Of a stretch of DNA of 64,000 nucleotides, positions 58,283 to 64,000 are shown piece by piece. This DNA comes from Actinomycetota bacterium. GTDB lineage: Bacteria > Actinomycetota > Acidimicrobiia > Acidimicrobiales > Ilumatobacteraceae. Below the pieces are notes generated by a model. The model saw only the letters and a list, made by a program, of their open reading frames with translations, was not told the DNA's origin and did not search any database. How positions within the stretch are numbered: position 1 is the stretch's first letter; every line of letters starts with the position of its first letter. A program made the translations under genes and the position numbers. The stretch is taken from assembly GCA_963169665.1 (NCBI GenBank), contig CAUJET010000062.1, positions 1 to 64,000 of the forward strand. The letters run 5' to 3'.

Positions 58283-60625
58283 TCATCCAGCGTCGGGCGC
58301 GCCGGTCGGCGAGCGCTCGATCCGCACGTCGATCCCGCTCAGCACTGCGGTGCCGGTCAGGTGCTCGCGGTCGTCGGCGTCGGTGAGTGAGTTGAGGCTC
58401 TGCCCCGGCTGGCCGTTGGCGATGGCCAATCTGGTTCCCGGCTGCCCGTGACCCCACCCGTGGGGCAGGCTCACGACACCAGGGCGCATCGCATCGTGGT
58501 GTTCGACCGGGACGTCGATCGATCGGCCGGTGAGCGATGTCACTCGTGCGAGGCCACCATCGTCGAGGTCGAGTGCGGATGCATCGTCGGGGTGGATCTG
58601 CAGGGTGAAGCGCGGTCTGCCGCGCATGAGTCCGGCGACGTTGTGCATCCAGCTGTTGTTGCTGCGCAGTTGCCGACGGCCGATCAGGACGAACGGTCGA
58701 CGTGACCCGTCCGCGGCGTCGCTGCCTGAGCGGTCTTCGAGTTCGTTCGCGGCCCGTGTCAGTTCGCCGAGGAGATCGTCGTGCGCGAGTTCGATCGTGC
58801 CCGACACGGTTCGCAGTGCGTCGGGGAGGCGGGCCACGAGGGGACCCAGGTCGATCCCGTCGGGCGAGTCCTCGAGGCGGGCGAGCGACAAACCGCCGGG
58901 CACGGCGCCGAACTGGTCGCCGAACGGCCCGCTGCGGATGGCGAGGTCGAGTCGCCGATCGGCGCCCCGTCGGCCGGCCGTCGCGGCGAGGATGCCGTCG
59001 ACCGCGTCGGCGGGCATCGGGCCGAGCATCGAGCGCAGCAGCATCTCGTCGACGTCGTCGGGCGATGCGTCGGCACCGCGGCCCATCACGATCGCGATCA
59101 GGCGGACCATCGACTCCCAGTCGGCGGGAACGGGATCGTCTGCGTCGTGGCGGTCGGCGGCCACGGACGAGGGAGCGATCACCGCTCGATGGAATCGGGC
59201 GGTGTTGCGCGTCGCGTACTGCGAGAAGAACACGTCGAAATGGCTCTCGGCGAACGGTGATCGGGCGGGGATGATCACGTCGGCGTGGCGTGTGGTCTCG
59301 TTGAGGTGGACGTCGAGACACACGAGGAGGTCGAGCCGTTCGAGTGCGGCCGTCGTGCGGTCGCTGTCGGGCGCCGACAGCGCGGGGTTGGCGGCGAGCG
59401 TGATCAGGGCGCGGAGGCGGTCGGGATCGGTCGACTCGATCTCCTCGGCGAGACACGCCATGGGCAGCTGGCCCATCACCTCGGGAGCGCCCGACACCTT
59501 CGACGCGTACCTGCCGGTGACGATGCCGGCGCCGGATCCGGGCGGGCCCTGTGTGTTGGCGGCGAACGCAGGTGGCGTGGCGAACATCGCCCCGCCGGGT
59601 CGGTCGAGGTTGCCCGTGAGGACGTGGATGACGTCGACCAGCCAACTGACGGCGGTGCCGTAGGGCTGCACGCAGGTGCCGAGCCGGCCGTGGATGGATG
59701 CCGATGGTGCGGCGGCGATGGTGCGGGCGAGCCAGCTGATCGTGCCGGCGTCGAGGCCGCACCGTTGCGCCGCGAGTTCGATCGTGAACGGCGCCGTCGC
59801 AGCGGCGACCGCGTCGAGACCGGTGACGAAGGGTTCGAGACGACCGAGGTCGACCAGCCCCTCGGCGAGCAGCGTGCGCACCACCGCGGCGAGCAGGAAC
59901 ACGTCGGTGCCAGGCCACGGCGCGACGTGGTGGTCGGCGCGCTCGGCGGTCTCGGTGCGGCGTGGGTCGATCACGATCGTCCGTCCACCGCGCTCCCGAA
60001 GCGCGGCGGCGCGTCGAGGGAAGTCGGGGACGGTCCACATCGATCCGTTCGAGACCATCGGGTTCGAGCCGATCAGGACGAGCAGTTCGGTGCGATCGAT
60101 GTCGGGCACGGGGACGCTGTAGAAGTCGCCGAACAGGCGGCCCGCGGCGAGGTGCTTCGGCATCTGGTCGAGCGACGCCGACGAGAACACGTTGGGCGAC
60201 CCGAGGGCCGCGGCGAGGTCGAGTGCGTAGAGCACGGTGCCGGTGCGGTGGACCGCAGGGTTGCCGATCACGAGTCCGCACGCGGCGTCGCCGTGCTCGG
60301 CTCGGAGCGGCACGAGTCGCCGTTCGATCTCGGCGAAGGCCTCGTCGAAGCTCACCTCTTCGAAGACGCCGTTGCGCTTCACGAGGGGACGCCGAAGACG
60401 ATCGGGGTCGTGGTGGAGGTCCTTGAGTGCCGCACCTTTCGGGCAGAGGAAGCCGTGGCTGCTCACGTCGCCGCGATTGCCGCGGATCCGTACGACGCGG
60501 TCGCCGTCGAGGGCGACCTCGACGCCGCACCCGGCTTCGCACAAGGGGCACGCGTGATGCGCGAGGCGGTGCCCGGTGTCGGCCTCGCCGGGCTGCTGGT
60601 CGGTGTCGTCGGTGGGCCGGTTCAC
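58283..60625 (-). CDS. Molybdopterin oxidoreductase, bis-MGD family (copy 2)
   Basis: A 780-residue protein paralogous over its whole length to the one at 1727-4039. It has the [4Fe-4S] motif CPLCEAGCG with GFLCPKG, NETTRHADVIIPARS, NNSWMHN and LPHGWGHG. The region before FGDFYSV reads ASLDQMPKHLAAG, also without Cys, Sec or Ser at the usual molybdenum-ligand position by eye. GTG start gives VNRPTDDTDQQPGEAD before the cluster motif; no Tat signal is seen. It is last in a reverse run of aldehyde dehydrogenase, aminotransferase and RidA genes, which may define its pathway. Substrate unknown. Confidence 0.88.
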   Translation of the reverse strand: MNRPTDDTDQQPGEADTGHRLAHHACPLCEAGCGVEVALDGDRVVRIRGNRGDVSSHGFLCPKGAALKDLHHDPDRLRRPLVKRNGVFEEVSFDEAFAEIERRLVPLRAEHGDAACGLVIGNPAVHRTGTVLYALDLAAALGSPNVFSSASLDQMPKHLAAGRLFGDFYSVPVPDIDRTELLVLIGSNPMVSNGSMWTVPDFPRRAAALRERGGRTIVIDPRRTETAERADHHVAPWPGTDVFLLAAVVRTLLAEGLVDLGRLEPFVTGLDAVAAATAPFTIELAAQRCGLDAGTISWLARTIAAAPSASIHGRLGTCVQPYGTAVSWLVDVIHVLTGNLDRPGGAMFATPPAFAANTQGPPGSGAGIVTGRYASKVSGAPEVMGQLPMACLAEEIESTDPDRLRALITLAANPALSAPDSDRTTAALERLDLLVCLDVHLNETTRHADVIIPARSPFAESHFDVFFSQYATRNTARFHRAVIAPSSVAADRHDADDPVPADWESMVRLIAIVMGRGADASPDDVDEMLLRSMLGPMPADAVDGILAATAGRRGADRRLDLAIRSGPFGDQFGAVPGGLSLARLEDSPDGIDLGPLVARLPDALRTVSGTIELAHDDLLGELTRAANELEDRSGSDAADGSRRPFVLIGRRQLRSNNSWMHNVAGLMRGRPRFTLQIHPDDASALDLDDGGLARVTSLTGRSIDVPVEHHDAMRPGVVSLPHGWGHGQPGTRLAIANGQPGQSLNSLTDADDREHLTGTAVLSGIDVRIERSPTGAPDAG

Positions 60626-60632
60626 GGCCAGG

Positions 60633-61034
60633 TCACCCGTCGGTCGACAGCACGGCGACGGCGCGCACCTCGACCCGTGCGCCGGGGGCGGCGAGCGCGG
60701 TGCAGCCGATCGCGGTCCACGCCGGGTAGGGCTCGCGGATCGCTGCGCTCTTCGCGGCCATGAACGCGGGCAGCGATGCGTGGAGGTCGACGTGGTAGGA
60801 GACGAGCTCGACGATGTCGGCGATCGAGCCGCCGGCTGCTTCGAGCACGACGGCGAGCGACTCGAACGCCGCGGCGTACTCGGCGGCCTCGTCGGCGGGC
60901 ACCTTGCCGTCGGCGCCACGGCCGATCACGCCGGAGACGTACACGGTGTTCCCGGCGCGGAAGGCGGGAGCGAAGCCGAAGCGGGAGTAGGTGGACTCGT
61001 GGCCCGGCGGGATGACGGGATGGCGATCGGTCAT
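60633..61034 (-). CDS. RidA family protein
   Basis: A 133-residue RidA/YjgF protein. The substrate loop and trimer signature appear as GNTVYVSGVIGRGADGKVP, and ALAAPGARVEVRAVAVL carries the Arg that binds the imine or carboxylate. RidA clears 2-aminoacrylate imines, and pathway-specific relatives act in amine or nitrogen-ring breakdown. GAGGAG lies 7 bases before ATG. The molybdopterin gene starts 7 bases after its stop, and the aminotransferase lies just upstream. Confidence 0.9.
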   Translation of the reverse strand: MTDRHPVIPPGHESTYSRFGFAPAFRAGNTVYVSGVIGRGADGKVPADEAAEYAAAFESLAVVLEAAGGSIADIVELVSYHVDLHASLPAFMAAKSAAIREPYPAWTAIGCTALAAPGARVEVRAVAVLSTDG

Positions 61035-61088
61035 GGTGGGTCTCCTCGGAGTGTCGGTCGTCGTGGTCGGGTGGTGGGCTCGCCGGGT

Positions 61089-62447
61089 TCAGCGGAGGAG
61101 GGCGGCGATGTCGAAGCGGTCGAGCACGCGCTCGGTCGCGGCGAGGACCTCGTCGATGGCGGCGTCGTCGTGGGCGAACGACAGGAACAGGTCGTTCGAA
61201 CCGGGCAGGGTGAGCACGCCCTCGGTGATCAGCGCGAGGTGGAAGGCGTCGATCGGCCGACTGGGCAGGCGCGAGCAGTGCTGGCGGTCGAAGGGGCCGT
61301 CGGTGAGGAACAGGCGGACGATGGGGCCGAGCCGATTGGTGCGGCACGGGATGCCGTGGCGGGCGAAGGCCTGCTCGATGCCGTCGCCGAGCCGGTTCGC
61401 CCGGGCGCCGAGCTCGGCGTAGGCGCCCTGCGCGCCGAGCTGTTCGTAGATGGTCATCGCCGCGAGCGCAGCGGCGTGGGCGAAGGTGGAATCGCTGCAG
61501 GTGCCGCTCTGGAAGGCGAACGGGCCGGACCGTCGATCGCTCACGTCGGCGACGGCCAACACATCGGCGCGGCCGACGATCGCGCCGAGCTTCTCGCCGG
61601 CGGCGAGCGCCTTTCCGAAGACCGAGAGGTCGGGCGTGACACCGAAGTACTCCTGGCCGCCGCCGGGGGCGAGGCGGAAGCCGCTGATGACTTCGTCGAA
61701 GATGACGAGCGTGCCGGTGGTCGCAGCCATCGCTGCGATGGTCTGGTAGTGATCTGCGGTGGCGGCCCAGAGTCCGCAGTGGTGCATCGACGGATCGATC
61801 AGCACGGCAGCGACGTCTCCCGTCGCGAGCAGGTCGGCCAGTCCGACGAGGTCGTCGAGGTCGGCGTTCACGGTGTCGGCGACGGCCGACGGGGGGATGC
61901 CGTTGCCGAGCCGTGTGCCGCGACCGTCGAGGCCGACGAGCACCTGGTCGTCCATGCCGTGGTAGGTGCCGGTGAACTTCACGATCTTCGTGCGGCCGGT
62001 GAACGCCCGGGCGAAGCGCAGCGCGTTGAGCACCGCCTCGGTGCCGCTGTTGACGAGTCGCACGCGCTCGGCCGACGGGACCATGCGCTGCAACTGTTCG
62101 GCGACATCGGTGGCGCTCGCCGGGTTGAGCACGAGCGACCCTGCCGTGGCGACGTCGGCGATCGCGGCCATCACGTTCGGATGGCGGTGGCCGAGGAGCA
62201 GGGTGGCGCCGCACAGGAAGCAGTCGATGTAGGTGTGGTCGTCGACGTCGACGGTGGTGCACCCGTTGCCGCTGACGCACGAGAGGGGATACGGGGAGAA
62301 GTGGCGGACGCTGCCCGACACGCCCGAGACGAGTGACTGCGTCGCCCGTTCGTGCCAGGCGCGCGACGAGGCGGTGCGTGCGCGGTAGGCGTCGACGATC
62401 GCAGCGTGAGCGTCGGCGGCATCATTTGTCTCGGTGATGATGCTCAC
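61089..62447 (-). CDS. Class III aminotransferase (GSA aminomutase-like)
   Basis: A 452-residue PLP enzyme. Motifs are VRLVNSGTEAVLNALRFAR, GTYHGMDDQV, TLVIFDEVISGFRLAP (Asp of the PLP ring) and SVFGKALAAGEKLGA (PLP Lys). It resembles glutamate-1-semialdehyde aminomutase-like aminotransferases, but there is no heme gene cluster here, and its neighbours (aldehyde dehydrogenase, RidA, molybdopterin enzyme) fit amine breakdown better. GTG start overlaps the aldehyde dehydrogenase stop. Confidence 0.88.
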   Translation of the reverse strand: MSIITETNDAADAHAAIVDAYRARTASSRAWHERATQSLVSGVSGSVRHFSPYPLSCVSGNGCTTVDVDDHTYIDCFLCGATLLLGHRHPNVMAAIADVATAGSLVLNPASATDVAEQLQRMVPSAERVRLVNSGTEAVLNALRFARAFTGRTKIVKFTGTYHGMDDQVLVGLDGRGTRLGNGIPPSAVADTVNADLDDLVGLADLLATGDVAAVLIDPSMHHCGLWAATADHYQTIAAMAATTGTLVIFDEVISGFRLAPGGGQEYFGVTPDLSVFGKALAAGEKLGAIVGRADVLAVADVSDRRSGPFAFQSGTCSDSTFAHAAALAAMTIYEQLGAQGAYAELGARANRLGDGIEQAFARHGIPCRTNRLGPIVRLFLTDGPFDRQHCSRLPSRPIDAFHLALITEGVLTLPGSNDLFLSFAHDDAAIDEVLAATERVLDRFDIAALLR

Positions 62448-63922
62448 GAGGCATCGCCCGTCGCGGTGTCGGCCACCGGTGCGTCGGGGCCGCTGAGGTG
62501 GTCGTACGGGGGGAGGACCACCTGGTGCACGTACGAGTCGTCGGCACCCGCGAAGACGGAGCGGGCGTGGGTGTAGTTGCAGAACCCTTCGTAGGCGCCG
62601 TGGCAGCCGTGGCCGCTCTGGCCGAAGCCGCCGAAGGGGAGTGCGGCGTGGCCGCCCTGCAGGCCGAACGTGTTGATGCCGACGCCGCCGCAGCGGACGC
62701 GTTCGACGAACCGTGCGGCCACGGCGTCGTCTCGCGTGACGAGGTAGGCGCCGAGCGGGGACGGACCGCTGTTGATGCGGCGGATCGCGTCGTCGACGAC
62801 GTGGACGCCATCGCCCGGTGTGTAGGTGACGACGGGGATCACCGGCCCGAAGAGTTCGTCGGTCATGCATCCGAGATCGTCGGGTGGGTCGATCACCAAC
62901 GTCATCGGGATCTGGCGAGCCTGCCGGTCGGGCTCGTCGTCGTTGAGCCCGACCACCCGGACACCGCGGGCTCGCGCCTCGGTGAGGTAGCCGAGCAGAC
63001 GATCGACATGGCGGTCGTCGATGATGCCGGTCGCGTCGCGGTGCCCGACGAAGGTGGGGTAGGCCCGCTGCCACGACGTGACCGCCAGTTCGATCCACTC
63101 GTCGAGGTGCGTGGTGGGGACGAGCACGTGGTCGGGGGAGGTGCAGATCTGTCCGGCCTTCAGCGTGCGGAAGGCGAGGAACCGGGTGACGAGGTCGTCG
63201 GTGATCGCGTCGGGTGCGAAGACCGCCGGGTTCTTCCCGCCGAGTTCGAGCGTGACCGGCGTGAGGTTGGCTGCGGCGGCCGCCATCACCAGCCGCCCGA
63301 CTCGTGGGCTGCCGGTGAACGTGAGGTGATCCCACGGCATGGCGACGAACTCGGCCGCGAACTCGGGGCCGCCACGAACGACAGCGACCTCGTCGGCCGA
63401 GAAGTACTCGTCGACCAGTTGGTGCAGGACGGCGGCGGTGGCCGGTGCGAGCTCCGATGGCTTGATGATCGCGGTGTTGCCGGCAGCGAGCATGTCGACG
63501 ACCATCACCAACGCCGACTCGATCGGGAAGTTCCACGGCGCGACGTTGCCGTTCACACCCTTCGGCATGCGATGGACGGAGCCCCGCGATGAACCGTGCA
63601 CCTCGCCGAGGTCGACGTGGCGTGGTTGCATCCACTCGGCGAGGTGGGCCTCGACGAAGTTCACGCGTTCGATCACCGGGAGCGTGTCGAGCATCACGAC
63701 CATCGCAGGGTGGATGGCGGAGAAGTCGGAGGTGATCGCCGTTCGGATGCGTTCTTCTCCCTCGACGACGAGCCGGCGGATCCGGTCGATGCGATCGAGC
63801 CGCGTCGCGAGGTCGGTGCTCTCGCCGCTGATCGCCACCGCCTTCTGCGTGGCGAACACGTCGTGCAGGCGTCGACGCTCGTGGGCGATGTCGGGATGGA
63901 GGTCGGTGTCGACGGAGGTCAT
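62444..63922 (-). CDS. Aldehyde dehydrogenase
   Basis: A 492-residue NAD(P)-dependent aldehyde dehydrogenase. The general base Glu is in VTLELGGKNPAVF and the nucleophile Cys in LKAGQICTSPDH. NVAPWNFPIESAL and IIKPSELAPAT form the cofactor site. It resembles coniferyl-aldehyde-type dehydrogenases. Its ATG overlaps the stop of a preceding gene, and the aminotransferase start overlaps its stop, so at least three genes are co-translated. A plausible role is oxidising the aldehyde left after transamination. Confidence 0.92.
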   Translation of the reverse strand: MTSVDTDLHPDIAHERRRLHDVFATQKAVAISGESTDLATRLDRIDRIRRLVVEGEERIRTAITSDFSAIHPAMVVMLDTLPVIERVNFVEAHLAEWMQPRHVDLGEVHGSSRGSVHRMPKGVNGNVAPWNFPIESALVMVVDMLAAGNTAIIKPSELAPATAAVLHQLVDEYFSADEVAVVRGGPEFAAEFVAMPWDHLTFTGSPRVGRLVMAAAAANLTPVTLELGGKNPAVFAPDAITDDLVTRFLAFRTLKAGQICTSPDHVLVPTTHLDEWIELAVTSWQRAYPTFVGHRDATGIIDDRHVDRLLGYLTEARARGVRVVGLNDDEPDRQARQIPMTLVIDPPDDLGCMTDELFGPVIPVVTYTPGDGVHVVDDAIRRINSGPSPLGAYLVTRDDAVAARFVERVRCGGVGINTFGLQGGHAALPFGGFGQSGHGCHGAYEGFCNYTHARSVFAGADDSYVHQVVLPPYDHLSGPDAPVADTATGDAS

Positions 63923-64000
63923 CGGCGGGTGCTCGCTTTCGACTCGAGGAGGCGCGCCAGGAGCGCATGGTGCATGACGAGCAGATCGTCGACGAGCCGC
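63919..64000 (-). CDS. C-terminal end of an unidentified gene (partial)
   Basis: The last 26 codons of a reverse-strand frame, RLVDDLLVMHHALLARLLES and six more residues, end in a TGA that overlaps the aldehyde dehydrogenase ATG. The helical, leucine-rich end looks like a real protein C-terminus and suggests the operon begins further right. The family cannot be told. Confidence 0.5.
   Translation of the reverse strand, partial: RLVDDLLVMHHALLARLLESKASTRR

Noticed and set aside
1..64000. tRNA, rRNA, CRISPR arrays, prophage or insertion sequence
   Set aside because: I looked in all intergenic regions for cloverleaf-like ends, regular spaced repeats, integrases and transposases and found none.

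Overview
This is a high-GC chromosomal window that is densely coded on both strands. It reads like a free-living, obligately B12-using actinobacterium, most plausibly in the Acidimicrobiia (Ilumatobacter-like). The evidence is a class II B12-dependent ribonucleotide reductase next to nrdR, F420-type luciferase-fold oxidoreductases, a class II DAHP synthase, the nadD-LCP-rsfS order, ATP-dependent DNA ligase, GTG starts, and many genes whose -10 box sits 6-8 bases before the start codon. The genus is inference; no rRNA or tRNA gene was found.

Left part (1-25.7 kb). A LysM protein and nrdR open the window. A RibD-type reductase and a molybdopterin oxidoreductase diverge from each other. A 737-base intergenic region leads to nrdJ. 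It holds a DnaA-box-like cluster, a promoter and two NrdR boxes 42 bases apart, so the linked nrdR gene probably controls nrdJ. Next come a carotenoid oxygenase with an F420-type oxidoreductase, two overlapping glycosyltransferases, an ABC-F ATPase, a CYTH protein, a PASTA-membrane-coiled-coil-PASTA protein, and a small exported protein beside a SipW-type signal peptidase with a long extra region. A second F420-type enzyme and a 1789-residue c-di-GMP multisensor protein follow.

Middle part (25.7-46.7 kb). Here lie an acyl-CoA dehydrogenase, an SDR, a small baeRF-like protein, a lipoprotein, and an ATP-dependent DNA ligase overlapping an EEP nuclease. A broken AbiEi-like gene sits between two copies of a palindromic repeat. 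An envelope operon (RseB/LolA-like, ABC ATPase, ABC permease) diverges from tdk across 40 bases. Then come an acyltransferase-SGNH protein and a stand-alone SGNH protein, a frameshifted cNMP-binding flavin reductase with a UBP zinc-finger gene, purU, a P450, a PIG-L deacetylase and a thiolase. A very strong hairpin lies between the thiolase and the convergent MFS gene.

Right part (46.7-64 kb). A reverse-strand run carries a class II DAHP synthase, a serine beta-lactamase-like protein, an unknown protein and an MFS exporter. Polysaccharide-type genes follow (polytopic membrane protein, GT2-methyltransferase fusion), then a sigma-70 factor and forward nadD, LCP-like, rsfS and an ABM-domain protein. 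The window ends in a reverse cluster of aldehyde dehydrogenase, class III aminotransferase, RidA protein and a second molybdopterin oxidoreductase paralogous to the first, plus the 3' end of one more gene.
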